DNA from: Bacillota bacterium
Lineage (GTDB): Bacteria; Bacillota; Clostridia; Christensenellales; Aristaeellaceae
DNA length: 58,713 nt
Assembly: GCA_023395615.1 (NCBI GenBank)
Contig: JAEWYP010000047.1
Location: forward strand, 1-58,713
Reading direction: 5' to 3'
Shown here: piece after piece, positions 49,491 to 58,236 of the stretch
Layout of the letters: each line of letters starts with the position of its first letter
How positions within the stretch are numbered: the stretch's first letter is position 1
Notes under the pieces: model-generated
What the model was told of the DNA's origin: nothing
Database searches by the model: none
The model's input: only the letters and a program-made list of their open reading frames with translations
Program-made: the position numbers and the translations under genes

Positions 49491-50405
49491 ATGTTGATTT
49501 GCGATACCCATGCCGATACCCTGTATGCTTTGCAGGACGAAACGCGCGACCGAAGCCAACCCTGCGATATTACGCTGGAGCGCTTAACCGCGGACGGAGA
49601 AACCGATACCCGGGTGCAATGCCTTGCCCTTTGGACCGGCAAGGAAGGTTTGCTTGGCAAGGATGTCGGGTTGATAGACCGGGAAATGCTGGCGCTTAAC
49701 AGGCTGGAATCTCAGGGATTTCGCCAGGTGCGCACGGTGGACGAGGCACAGCCGGGGAAGGCGAACTTTCTGCTGACCGTAGAAGGCGGCGAAGTATTTG
49801 AAGGCGGACCGCAGACGGTGGACGCTTTTGCACTATGGGGCGTACGGATTGCGGCCATCGTGTGGAATAATGAAAACTCCTTCGCCTGCCCCGCCGCTGT
49901 CGGGAATGACCGTGGGCTGACACAGCGCGGCCACAAGCTTGTAGAGCATATGAACGCACAGCATATCGCTGTGGACGTAAGCCACCTGAACGATGCCGGT
50001 GTGAAGGACGTGCTCTCCCTCAGCAAAACCCCCATCATCGCTTCGCACAGTTGCTGCCGCGCGCTTTGCAACCATCCCCGCAACCTGACCGACGATCAGT
50101 TGAAAGCGATTTTTACCATGGGTGGGTACGTCGGCATCAATTTCTACCCGCTGTTCTTAAAGGGCGAGCAACAGGCAACCATAGATGATGTGATCCGCCA
50201 TATCGACCATATGGTCGAGCTTGGCGGCGCGGAACATATCGGCATGGGGTCGGATTTTGACGGTATTGACAGCCACCCCGTCGGGCTGGAGCACGCGGGG
50301 TGCGTGCACGCCCTGTTTGACCGCATGAAAGAACGCGGTTATGACGACATGGCGATCCGCAACTTCGCCGGCGAAAACTTCAGGCGTTATCTGGGAAAGG
50401 TATAA
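49491..50405 (+). CDS. membrane dipeptidase (peptidase family M19)
   Basis: A 304-residue zinc peptidase of the renal dipeptidase family. Metal ligands: DTHADTLYAL (HxD), the glutamate in TVEGGEVF, the histidines in ASHSCCRALCNHPRN and the aspartate in GSDFDGIDS. Hydrolyses dipeptides, often with D-residues. No signal peptide is seen, so it is cytoplasmic in this organism. The spacing to cvpA is 17 nt, and a 16-bp terminator follows it. Confidence 0.93.
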   Translation: MLICDTHADTLYALQDETRDRSQPCDITLERLTADGETDTRVQCLALWTGKEGLLGKDVGLIDREMLALNRLESQGFRQVRTVDEAQPGKANFLLTVEGGEVFEGGPQTVDAFALWGVRIAAIVWNNENSFACPAAVGNDRGLTQRGHKLVEHMNAQHIAVDVSHLNDAGVKDVLSLSKTPIIASHSCCRALCNHPRNLTDDQLKAIFTMGGYVGINFYPLFLKGEQQATIDDVIRHIDHMVELGGAEHIGMGSDFDGIDSHPVGLEHAGCVHALFDRMKERGYDDMAIRNFAGENFRRYLGKV

Positions 50406-50422
50406 ACAGCAAGAAGATGGAA

Positions 50423-50467
50423 GAGCGGCCCGTTTCCCGGTCAGGGAAACGGGCCGCTCAGCTTTTT
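50423..50467 (+). terminator. strong terminator after the dipeptidase gene
   Basis: Perfect 16-bp stem (50423-50438 with 50444-50459), loop GGTCA, then AGCTTTTT. The dispersed repeat begins directly after it. Confidence 0.9.
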
Positions 50468-50580
50468 GAACAAAGCCTATCTGCGTTGTCAGCTACGGGA
50501 TGGCAAGGGGGGATCCCTTGCAAACAGTAAGCAATACCCCTTGCTTCCTGGCGTCCGAACCTTTTAAGCAAGCTGCGGTT
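50467..50580 (+). repeat. dispersed structured repeat, copy 2 (uninterrupted)
   Basis: A 114-bp sequence matching copy 1 (11982-12265, minus) in its shared blocks. It contains a perfect 7-bp hairpin GCAAGGG (50503-50509)/CCCTTGC (50515-50521) that has a compensated counterpart in copy 1, and a second stem AAGCAA/TTGCTT nearby. This copy carries a single TCA (50488-50490) where copy 1 carries the insertion. It lies between convergent genes as well. The ~65 bases that follow, up to the aldo/keto reductase stop, show nothing more. Confidence 0.8.
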
Positions 50581-50647
50581 AACAGCCTGTAAGGGTTTGT
50601 CAATGGTCTATGTAATCAGAAGGATCCGGCAAGTCGGATGGGTTCGC

Positions 50648-51781
50648 TCAGCGGCCGAGCGCCGTATCCAATTCCGCCTGCAGCTTTTGCAGCGATTCCA
50701 CAATCGGCAGGTGCTGCGGGCACTTCGCCTCGCACTCTCTGCACTGCACGCAGTGGGAAGCCTTTGTGTCCTCCGCGAAGAAGTGCTGCCAGGTGCCCTT
50801 CAGGTTCGGGATTCCGCCGTACATGCCATACTGGTTCCAGATATCGAAGTTGCCGGGGATATTAACACCATGCGGGCAGGGCATGCAGTAACGGCACCCT
50901 GTGCAGCCGATTTTCACACGGCTGTCCAGCCGATGGGCCACATCGGTAATCGCGTCGCGTTCCGCCTGGGAAAGCGGAGCGTCCTTTTCGAATGTTTTCA
51001 GGTTGTCCGCCATCTGTTCCGGGGTCGACATACCGCTGAGAATTACTTTTACATTGGAATGATCCGCCAGCCAGCGCAGCGCGAAGGATGCGTCCGACGC
51101 GCCCGGGGTTACCTTGCGGAAAGGCTCCGAAATGTCCGGAGACAGGGTGGCCAGAGCGCCGCCTTTCAGGGGTTCCATCACCACTACGGGCACACCCTTC
51201 GCCGCAGCCAGCTCATACCCCCGCGTACCCGCCTGCAGGCGCTGGTCGCGGTAGTTATACTGGATCTGGCAGAAATCCCATTCACCGTCGTTGATAATCC
51301 GTTCGAACACAGGGTACTCGTCGTGGAAAGAGAAGCCGAGGAAGCGGATTTTCCCCTCCGCTTTCAGTTGCCTGCAAAAATCCACCACGCCCAGCTTTAC
51401 CATCCGGTCATAGGATGCGCTGTTCAGGGTATGCAGCAGGTAAAAGTCAATACACTCCATTTGCAGCCTTTGCCGCTGCTCCTCAAAGATCGCTTTGGCC
51501 TGCTCCAGCGACTGGATCATGTACGTAGGAAGTTTGGTGGCGATAAAAAACGAATCCCGTGGGTAACGCTTCAGCATCTTCCCCGTTACAGCTTCGCTTT
51601 TCCCATCATGATAGCCATAAGCGGTATCGTAATAGTTCACCCCGGCCTGATAGGCCTGGTCGAACATTTTTGCGGTTTCCGCCTCGTTGATGGTCTGATC
51701 GGCGTTCATGGGCAGGCGCATACAGCCAAACCCAAGTAACGAGGTTTGTACGCCCAGCTTTTCCAGTTTGCGAAAGATCAT
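50648..51781 (-). CDS. aldo/keto reductase with C-terminal [4Fe-4S] clusters
   Basis: A 377-residue oxidoreductase. Residues 1-~290 are the AKR barrel: LGFGCMRLPMN, the catalytic tyrosine in YDTAYGYHDGKSE, and the histidine in LLHTLNSAS. A C-terminal ferredoxin-like part has CTGCRYCMPCPHGVNIP and CVQCRECEAKCPQHLPI (~330-370). The NADPH-binding-like region is present. This is the clostridial Fe-S type of AKR; the substrate is unknown. The ATG at 51781 is the first codon; the gene is a single-gene unit, convergent to the dipeptidase gene. Confidence 0.9.
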   Translation of the reverse strand: MIFRKLEKLGVQTSLLGFGCMRLPMNADQTINEAETAKMFDQAYQAGVNYYDTAYGYHDGKSEAVTGKMLKRYPRDSFFIATKLPTYMIQSLEQAKAIFEEQRQRLQMECIDFYLLHTLNSASYDRMVKLGVVDFCRQLKAEGKIRFLGFSFHDEYPVFERIINDGEWDFCQIQYNYRDQRLQAGTRGYELAAAKGVPVVVMEPLKGGALATLSPDISEPFRKVTPGASDASFALRWLADHSNVKVILSGMSTPEQMADNLKTFEKDAPLSQAERDAITDVAHRLDSRVKIGCTGCRYCMPCPHGVNIPGNFDIWNQYGMYGGIPNLKGTWQHFFAEDTKASHCVQCRECEAKCPQHLPIVESLQKLQAELDTALGR

Positions 51782-51954
51782 TGTGTTTCTCCTTTATTCG
51801 TTTGTTCGTCGAATGGTTCGCCGCGCCGTCGCAGTGCCGCCGCTGTGTTTATATTACTCCGGCCCGGTACAATTTTCAACCCGTCAATTTTCAGGGACAT
51901 GGAAAAGCCGCCCTGTATGGGCGGCCAAAGGGAATGATGGATAGGTTCTCCGCG

Positions 51955-53127
51955 TTATTCTTCAAACGTGCGTACGCGGATGACCCCTGGAAGGCTACGG
52001 ATTTCCTCGGTCAGTTTTTCATCCGGATGGTCATCCAGACCGATCACCGTAACGGCGATCTCCTTACGGCTCTTGTTTTGCATATTGTCGATGTTGATAT
52101 GCCGGGCGCCGATGGCGGCGGAGATGGCGCTGACCATGCTGGGTACGTTCTCGTGAATCACCAGCAGGCGGTTGGGATCGCTCCCGTCCAGAAGGATTTC
52201 CGGAAAGTTAACGCTGTTTCGGATTTGTCCGATCTCTAGATAGTCCCTCAATTCGCAGGCCGCCATACGAGCACAGTTTTCTTCACTTTCGGGGGTACTG
52301 GCGCCCAGATGCGGGATCAGCACAGCGTTTTTCACTCCGATCAGCTCTTCAGTCGGGAAATCGGTCACGTAGCTTGCGATTTTCCCGCTTTCCAGCGCTG
52401 TTTTTACGGCGGCGGTGTCCACCAGCTCGCCGCGGCTGAAGTTGAGCAGATGCACGCCGTCCTTCATCTTCGCGATGGATGCGGCGTTAATCAGCTGGGT
52501 CGTTTTTTCCGTCAGCGGCACGTGCAGGGTCAGGTAGTCGGACTCGGAGAGAATATCATCCCGGTTGTTGCAGCGCTTGATGGAACGGCTGAGTGACCAG
52601 GCGCTTTCCACGCTGATGAAGGGGTCGTAGCCCAATACCTCCATACCGAAGCCCTGTGCCGCTGTATTAGCCACGATCGCGCCGATCGCTCCCAGACCCA
52701 CCACGCCAAGGGTTTTCCCACGCACCTCGGGCCCCACAAACTGGTTTTTACCCTTTTCTACCAGTTTGGGCACCTCTTCGCCCTTGCCTTTCAGGGTCTT
52801 TACCCATTCCACGCCGCCTGTTACATTGCGGCTTCCCAGCATCAGCGCGCAGGCAACCAGCTCAGCCACGGCGTTGGCGTTGGCGCCCGGTGTGTTGAAC
52901 ACCACGATGCCGCGGCGGTTGCACTCCTCTACGGGAATATTGTTGGTCCCCGCACCCGCGCGCGCGATAGCCAGCAGATTATCCTTCATCGCCATGTCGT
53001 GCATGGCCGCGCTGCGAACCAGAATGCCGTCCGGCACGGGTTCCTCGCGTGCCACCAGATATTTTTCGGCGCTCAGGCATTGGTGGATGACATCCGATAT
53101 TTCATTCAGCGTTTGAATCTTAAACAT
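51955..53127 (-). CDS. serA: D-3-phosphoglycerate dehydrogenase
   Basis: A 390-residue enzyme for the first step of serine synthesis (3-phosphoglycerate to 3-phosphohydroxypyruvate). NAD-binding GVVGLGAIGAIVAN, the substrate/catalytic segments RAGAGTNNIPVEEC, LLNFSRGELVDTAAV and HLGASTPESEENCA, and a C-terminal ACT domain (VIHENVPSMVSAISAAIG...), which usually confers serine feedback control. The ATG at 53127 has AGGAG 9 nt upstream; an upstream in-frame ATG (53148) has none. Follows serC in the same direction with an 88-nt gap. Confidence 0.95.
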   Translation of the reverse strand: MFKIQTLNEISDVIHQCLSAEKYLVAREEPVPDGILVRSAAMHDMAMKDNLLAIARAGAGTNNIPVEECNRRGIVVFNTPGANANAVAELVACALMLGSRNVTGGVEWVKTLKGKGEEVPKLVEKGKNQFVGPEVRGKTLGVVGLGAIGAIVANTAAQGFGMEVLGYDPFISVESAWSLSRSIKRCNNRDDILSESDYLTLHVPLTEKTTQLINAASIAKMKDGVHLLNFSRGELVDTAAVKTALESGKIASYVTDFPTEELIGVKNAVLIPHLGASTPESEENCARMAACELRDYLEIGQIRNSVNFPEILLDGSDPNRLLVIHENVPSMVSAISAAIGARHINIDNMQNKSRKEIAVTVIGLDDHPDEKLTEEIRSLPGVIRVRTFEE

Positions 53128-53215
53128 TGCGATCAGCTCCTGTTGCATGTATTTGGGCAGTGTTCGTTTCCCCTGCGGATCAGGCGGTGCGGGGCTCCGA
53201 AAAAATCAGTGCCGC

Positions 53216-54298
53216 TCAGGCGTTTTCTTTCTCAAACTGCTCCATTACGCGCACCAGTTTCTCCACCCCGGCAATGGGCATGGCATTGTAGATGCTGGCG
53301 CGCATACCGCCCACGTTGCGGTGGCCTTTGATGTTTAGCAGCCCGTTCTTCGTGCACAGCTTCACGAAAGCCTCGTCTTTTTCCGCGTCGCCGGTCACGA
53401 AGGTAACGTTCATCAGCGAACGGTATTCCTTAACGACCGGATTGTGGAACAGGCGGCTTCCGTCCAGATAATCATAAAGAATCTTCGCTTTGCGCTGGTT
53501 GTACTCGTAAAACGCGGGTACGCCGCCGCGCTCTTTCATCCATTTGCAGACCAGCTTAATCATATAGATGGCGAACGTGTTGGGGGTGTTGATCATGCTT
53601 TCATTTTTTTCCTGCAACGCCCAATCGATCACCTTGGGGCAAGTAGGCGCGGCAAAACCCAGCAGGTCCTTGCGCACAACCACTACGGCCAGCCCGGCGG
53701 GACCCATGTTTTTCTGCGTTCCGGCATAGAGTACGCCAAAGCGGCTCACGTCCAGCGGTTCGGAAAGGATGTTGCTGCTGGCGTCCGCCACCAGCGGAAC
53801 AGCGCCGGTTTCCGGAAGCTTCGTATATCGCGTGCCATAGATCGTATTGTTGGTGGTGATGTAAACATAGTCCGCGTCCGGCGTAAAGCGGATGGCGTCC
53901 AGATCGGGAATTCGGATGTAGTTTTCCGCGCGGCTGGACGCTACGACGTTAACCGTCCCGTATTTTTTCGCTTCTTCCGCCGCCAGATGGGCGAAGTTGC
54001 CGCTGTCGATGTAATCCGCGGTATGGCTGGCGCGCATCAGGTTGAGGGGAACGGCGGCAAACTCCAGCGTGGCGCCGCCCTGAAGGAACAGCACCTCGTA
54101 ATTTTCCGGCACACCCATCACTTCGCGAAACAGTGCGACCGCCTCGTTGTAGATATCCATAAACATGCCGCTGCGATGGCTCATCTCCAGCACGCTCATG
54201 CCTTTATCACCATAGCATACCAGTTCCGCAGCCGCTTTTTGCAGCACGCTTTCATCCATCATCGAAGGCCCTGCCGAAAAATTGTAAACCCGTTCCAT
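53216..54298 (-). CDS. serC: phosphoserine aminotransferase
   Basis: A 360-residue PLP enzyme converting 3-phosphohydroxypyruvate plus glutamate to phosphoserine. RVYNFSAGPSMMDESVLQ opening, HRSGMFMDIYNEA, LQGGATLEFAAVP, the Schiff-base lysine in AGTQKNMGPAG and the end VGGMRASIYNAMP. The ATG at 54298 has GGGAGGGG 6 nt upstream. It is first in the serC-serA unit, whose promoter lies at 54408-54436; the leader contains an 8-bp hairpin. Confidence 0.96.
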   Translation of the reverse strand: MERVYNFSAGPSMMDESVLQKAAAELVCYGDKGMSVLEMSHRSGMFMDIYNEAVALFREVMGVPENYEVLFLQGGATLEFAAVPLNLMRASHTADYIDSGNFAHLAAEEAKKYGTVNVVASSRAENYIRIPDLDAIRFTPDADYVYITTNNTIYGTRYTKLPETGAVPLVADASSNILSEPLDVSRFGVLYAGTQKNMGPAGLAVVVVRKDLLGFAAPTCPKVIDWALQEKNESMINTPNTFAIYMIKLVCKWMKERGGVPAFYEYNQRKAKILYDYLDGSRLFHNPVVKEYRSLMNVTFVTGDAEKDEAFVKLCTKNGLLNIKGHRNVGGMRASIYNAMPIAGVEKLVRVMEQFEKENA

Positions 54299-54340
54299 GA
54301 TAACCCCTCCCATGTCCTGTATGATTGCGGATCATTCCCT

Positions 54341-54367
54341 GTCCCGATCCGGCGGAAATATCGGGAC
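54341..54367 (-). promoter_or_regulatory. hairpin in the serC leader
   Basis: GTCCCGAT (54341-54348) pairs with ATCGGGAC (54360-54367), 11-nt loop, within the transcribed leader about 45-70 nt before the serC start. No U-tract; a control or stabilising hairpin is possible. Confidence 0.35.
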
Positions 54368-54407
54368 GTTTCTTGCCCTATGGGCGTTTCTTGTACCGGT
54401 TGCGGGT

Positions 54408-54436
54408 ATCATATCGCAGGTTGAATCCAATTGCAA
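54408..54436 (-). promoter_or_regulatory. promoter of the serC-serA unit
   Basis: On the minus strand TTGCAA (54436-54431), 17-nt spacer, TATGAT (54413-54408), leaving a ~100-nt leader. Confidence 0.65.
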
Positions 54437-54566
54437 GTATTATTTTTGTCCCGTAGGGCCGTTATTGTCCCGCATAAGACCATATAAAAATGACGCAATC
54501 CGCTTTATCGTAACGGTTTGCGCCATGTGTGCTTAATAAAGGGCGATTATTACGAAAAAATAAACT

Positions 54567-54812
54567 TCACCGTTTTGCTTCGGGTATCTCCGCTTCGGTT
54601 TCACATACGTAGGCAAACCGAGGGAAAGAAGCGCCGTCGCGATCAACCGTTTCTCCCCACATGGCAAGCGGACGCACCCAATAGCCTCGCTCGCCGTACA
54701 GCGCCTGATACACCGCCATCGGTTCCCGTGTTTCCGAGTGCAGGGCGACCGTGATCAGCCGGTAGTAATTCCCCTTAAAATGCCGATAAATGCCCGGTTT
54801 GGGATATTCCAT
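54567..54812 (-). CDS. DUF1653 domain protein
   Basis: An 81-residue single-domain protein of the DUF1653 family. KPGIYRHFKGNYYRLI, VALHSETREPMAVYQALYG and WVRPLAMWGETV match the family pattern of small SH3-like beta-barrels. Function unknown. It starts 12 nt after the stop of the ABC-F gene on the same strand, so is co-transcribed, and ends the unit. Confidence 0.87.
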   Translation of the reverse strand: MEYPKPGIYRHFKGNYYRLITVALHSETREPMAVYQALYGERGYWVRPLAMWGETVDRDGASFPRFAYVCETEAEIPEAKR

Positions 54813-54824
54813 ACGAAGCCTCCC

Positions 54825-56429
54825 TTACGCGGTATGCTCATGCTTCCACTGCAGGAACTCCTCAAACGTGCCTTCGCGATCCAGGCAGCCGTTACCGTTC
54901 ACCGGAATTTCAATAATACGGTTGGCGACTTCATCAATAAACTGGTGGTCATGCGAAGCGAAGAACAGGTTGCCCGGATACGCCACCAGCCCGCCGGACA
55001 GCGCCGTAATGCTTTCCAGATCCAGATGATCGGTCGGCTGATCCAGAATCAGCGCGTTTGCCTTGCTCATCATCAGGCGGCTGAGCATACAGCGCACCTT
55101 TTCCCCGCCGGAAAGCACTTTGGCGGGTTTATACACGTCGTCGCCGGAGAACAGCATCCGCCCCAGAAAGCCGCGAAGATAGGTTTCTGTCTGATCCAGC
55201 GAATACTGGCGCAGCCATTCGATCAGCGTACCATCGAAGTTTTCAAAAAACGCAGTGTTGTCCTTGGGGAAATAGCTGTTGGTTATGGTTACACCCCAGC
55301 GGAAGGAACCGGCGTCCTGTTCCATCTCCCCCGTCAGGATTTTAAACAGCGCCGTAGCGCCCGCTTCGTTGTCCCCCACGAAGGCGATCTTGTCGCCCTT
55401 GCCCGCCGTGAAGGTTACGTTATCCAGCACCTTCACACCGTCAACGGTCTTGGTCAGACCTTCCACAAACAGGATGTCCTTACCCGCTTCGCGTTCCGGC
55501 TCGAAGCCCACGTACGGATATTTCCGGCTGGATGCGGGCATATCTTCGATCTGGATGCTGTCCAGTATCTTTTTGCGGCTGGTCGCCTGCTTGCTCTTGG
55601 ATTTGTTGGCGGAGAAGCGGCGGATAAACTCCTGCAAGTCCTTGATTCGCTCTTCGCGCTTCTTATTCTGGTTGCGCATCAGTTGTTGAAAGAGTTGGCT
55701 GGAATCGTACCAGAAATCGTAGTTGCCCGCGTACATCTTGCAGGTGGCGTGATCCACGTCCACGATGTTGGTGCAGACCGCGTTCAGGAAATGGCGGTCG
55801 TGGCTTACGACAATCACGATGGCCGGGCTGTCGATCAGGAACTCCTCCAGCCACTCCGTGCTTTCCACGTCCAGGCCGTTGGTCGGCTCGTCCAGCAGGA
55901 TGATGGAGGGTTGCCCAAACAGGGCCTGCGCCAGCAGCACCTTCAACTTATAGCGCCCGTCCAGCGATTCCATCTGCGCTGTATGCAGCTCACCGGGTAC
56001 CCCGAGGCCGTTAAGCAGTTGGGCGGCTTCCGTCTCCGCGTCCCAGCCGTTCATTTCGGCAAACTCGCCTTCCAGCACCGCGGCCCGTTCCCCATCCGCA
56101 TCGCTGAAGTCCGGCTTGGCGTACAGGGCTTCTTTTTCCTTCATAATAGCGTACAGCTTCTGGTTGCCCATTATGACGGTGTCGATCACCGGGTAGTCGT
56201 CGTACTTAAAATGGTTCTGCTCCAGAACGCTCATCCGGTCTTCCTTCGTGATGGCTACAGTTCCGGTGGTCGGTGGCAGTTCGCCGGAAATAATGCGCAG
56301 CAGCGTGCTTTTCCCCGCGCCGTTCGCGCCGATAATTCCATAGCAGTGCTCCCGCTGAAAAATAAGATCCACGTGCTTATAAAGCAGGTCGCCCGCAAAC
56401 TGCAGGCTGACATCCGTCAAAGTGAGCAT
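54825..56429 (-). CDS. ABC-F family ATPase (YkpA/YbiT-like)
   Basis: A 534-residue soluble protein with two ABC domains: first Walker A GANGAGKSTLLRIIS with signature-type LDGRYKLKVLLAQAL and LLDEPTNGLDVES; second GDNEAGATALFKILTG, signature LSGGEKVRCMLSRLMM and ILDQPTDHLDLES. The second Walker A reads GDNEAGAT, with alanine in place of lysine, so the second site is probably not catalytically competent, a feature also found in YkpA/YbiT-like members. ABC-F proteins act on ribosomes. The ATG at 56429 has GGGAGGG upstream. Confidence 0.9.
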   Translation of the reverse strand: MLTLTDVSLQFAGDLLYKHVDLIFQREHCYGIIGANGAGKSTLLRIISGELPPTTGTVAITKEDRMSVLEQNHFKYDDYPVIDTVIMGNQKLYAIMKEKEALYAKPDFSDADGERAAVLEGEFAEMNGWDAETEAAQLLNGLGVPGELHTAQMESLDGRYKLKVLLAQALFGQPSIILLDEPTNGLDVESTEWLEEFLIDSPAIVIVVSHDRHFLNAVCTNIVDVDHATCKMYAGNYDFWYDSSQLFQQLMRNQNKKREERIKDLQEFIRRFSANKSKSKQATSRKKILDSIQIEDMPASSRKYPYVGFEPEREAGKDILFVEGLTKTVDGVKVLDNVTFTAGKGDKIAFVGDNEAGATALFKILTGEMEQDAGSFRWGVTITNSYFPKDNTAFFENFDGTLIEWLRQYSLDQTETYLRGFLGRMLFSGDDVYKPAKVLSGGEKVRCMLSRLMMSKANALILDQPTDHLDLESITALSGGLVAYPGNLFFASHDHQFIDEVANRIIEIPVNGNGCLDREGTFEEFLQWKHEHTA

Positions 56430-56634
56430 GGTTTCCCTCCCAGTCATAATCCGTATTACAGTAGCATGGAACGTGGTTTTTGTCAAAACAAATCCGTACA
56501 ACCCGCCTGTTTTGCTTTCCGGGTGTCATATATTTACAATTGTTACAGCGTATGATGCGAAATCATACGCTGGACGACTTGTGACAAAATTGTGAATATG
56601 CTATGATGTGCTGTACTGTTTGGAGGGAGATAGC

Positions 56635-58203
56635 ATGCGTAATCCGGAACCGGTCTCGCCGCGATCCACGCGTATCCCCAGACTGCCTGGTCTATCGGTT
56701 TATCTTCAATCGGAAATTTCCCAGCGGACTCTTACGGTGCTTTCCTGCGTGTGGGTTGCCGTGATGCTTCTGCCGTTGATTGTGTTATCGTTTCACGCTC
56801 ATCCCGTATATGATGATCTGTTGCATACCCAAAGTGTTACCGAAGCCTGGGCCCGTACCGGTTCGCCCCTCGCGGCGCTGGCCGCCGGATGGGAACGGAC
56901 GGTGTGGATGTATCAAAACTGGCAGGGTACCTACATCGCCATGTTTTTCTCCGCCTTTGCCCCCTCCGCCATTTCCGACAGGCTGTATTGGATCGGCCCG
57001 GTCCTGACTCTGTGCGTGCTCACTCTGTCCGCCTGGGTGTTGTCCCGTTCGGTGACCCATACGGCGCTTAAGATGCAGCGCGGTTCCTCTCTCTTTATCT
57101 TTGCCGTTCTGCTCACGCTGTGGCTTGCGTATTTGCCCGGCGCGGACGAAGCGATCTACTGGCAATCCGGAGTGTTTTACGCCCTCAGCCCTGCGGCGCT
57201 TGCGCTGGCGGTCGGGTTGCTGATTCGCCAGCATCTGCTGGGGCCTCGCGCGGGCCGAACGATTGCGCTGATCCTGTGCGGGCTTTTTCTGGGCGGCTGC
57301 ACCTACCCGCTCGCGCTGGGCGGCTGCGTATCGCTGGCGCTGATCGCCGTGTTTGCCTTTCTGCGCAAATCAAAGGCCCGCTGGAGCGCGTTGATCACCT
57401 TTCTGGCAGTATTTGTTTCGCTGCTGGTTGTTGTGCTGGCCCCCGGCAACGGGGTACGGCAGGCCCGCAGCGGCGCGGCAATGGGGCCGGTCGGCGCTAT
57501 TGTGCAGGGGATAGCGGAGTGCCTGGAAACCACCGGCCGCTGGTTTTCACCCCAGCTCGCCGCAGCGGCGCTGATCCTGCTTGCACTGCTTTGGGAGCCG
57601 CTTGCCAAAGCGGGCTTCGCTCCCCGCCACCCTGTCTGGTTTACCATCTTCAGCTTTGGAGCGCTTGCCTCCGCGTTTGTCCCCGCGATTTACGCGACCG
57701 GCGTGGAAGGGGGCCGCGTGGACCGCGTTCAGGCGACGTTATATCTGTTCCTAATCCCGGTCGCGCTGGGCAACGTTGTTTGTTGGCTCGGCTGGCTGGT
57801 TAAACGGTTTGACGGAAAGTGCCACCCTCCCGCGCTCACCCACGGGCTGGCCATTCTTTGCGCGGTGCTTGCCGTATGGGGGCTGTTCTCCTCCGCCATC
57901 ACAACCACCCCGGTTGTTTCCTCCTCCCTCAGCCTGCTGAACGGTTCCGCCGCCGCCTACGACCGGGAAATGACAGCCCGGGAAGAAGCCGTCGCCGCCG
58001 CCGCGGACTCGGCGGAAAGCATCGCTGTGATCCGGGAGCTGTCCCCCCATCCATCCTTATTTCCATCAGACGGAATGACCCTGCAGAAGAGGGCGCTTGC
58101 CCCCGTAACGCACCGGTATCATTCCATCCAGAAGCTGCTGGCCACCTATTCTGCCGGTTCCATTCCCCAGGCGGAATGGGCACGGCTGGATGCCTGGCAG
58201 TAA
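56635..58203 (+). CDS. polytopic membrane protein, DUF6056/GT-C-like
   Basis: A 522-residue protein with about eleven predicted membrane helices. The first extracytoplasmic loop carries PVYDDLLHTQSVTEAWA and WQGTYIAMFFSAFAP; an acidic pair after the first helix is typical of lipid-linked-sugar GT-C glycosyltransferases and DUF6056 proteins. Its C-terminal hydrophilic part (VAAAADSAESIAVI...) is extracytoplasmic. The ATG at 56635 has GGAGGGAGA upstream; a TATGATGTG element may be its promoter -10. A second membrane gene follows 33 nt later. The sugar and acceptor are unknown. Confidence 0.65.
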   Translation: MRNPEPVSPRSTRIPRLPGLSVYLQSEISQRTLTVLSCVWVAVMLLPLIVLSFHAHPVYDDLLHTQSVTEAWARTGSPLAALAAGWERTVWMYQNWQGTYIAMFFSAFAPSAISDRLYWIGPVLTLCVLTLSAWVLSRSVTHTALKMQRGSSLFIFAVLLTLWLAYLPGADEAIYWQSGVFYALSPAALALAVGLLIRQHLLGPRAGRTIALILCGLFLGGCTYPLALGGCVSLALIAVFAFLRKSKARWSALITFLAVFVSLLVVVLAPGNGVRQARSGAAMGPVGAIVQGIAECLETTGRWFSPQLAAAALILLALLWEPLAKAGFAPRHPVWFTIFSFGALASAFVPAIYATGVEGGRVDRVQATLYLFLIPVALGNVVCWLGWLVKRFDGKCHPPALTHGLAILCAVLAVWGLFSSAITTTPVVSSSLSLLNGSAAAYDREMTAREEAVAAAADSAESIAVIRELSPHPSLFPSDGMTLQKRALAPVTHRYHSIQKLLATYSAGSIPQAEWARLDAWQ

Positions 58204-58236
58204 CCCGTTCGGGTAATCCGATCCGGGTGAATTTCA

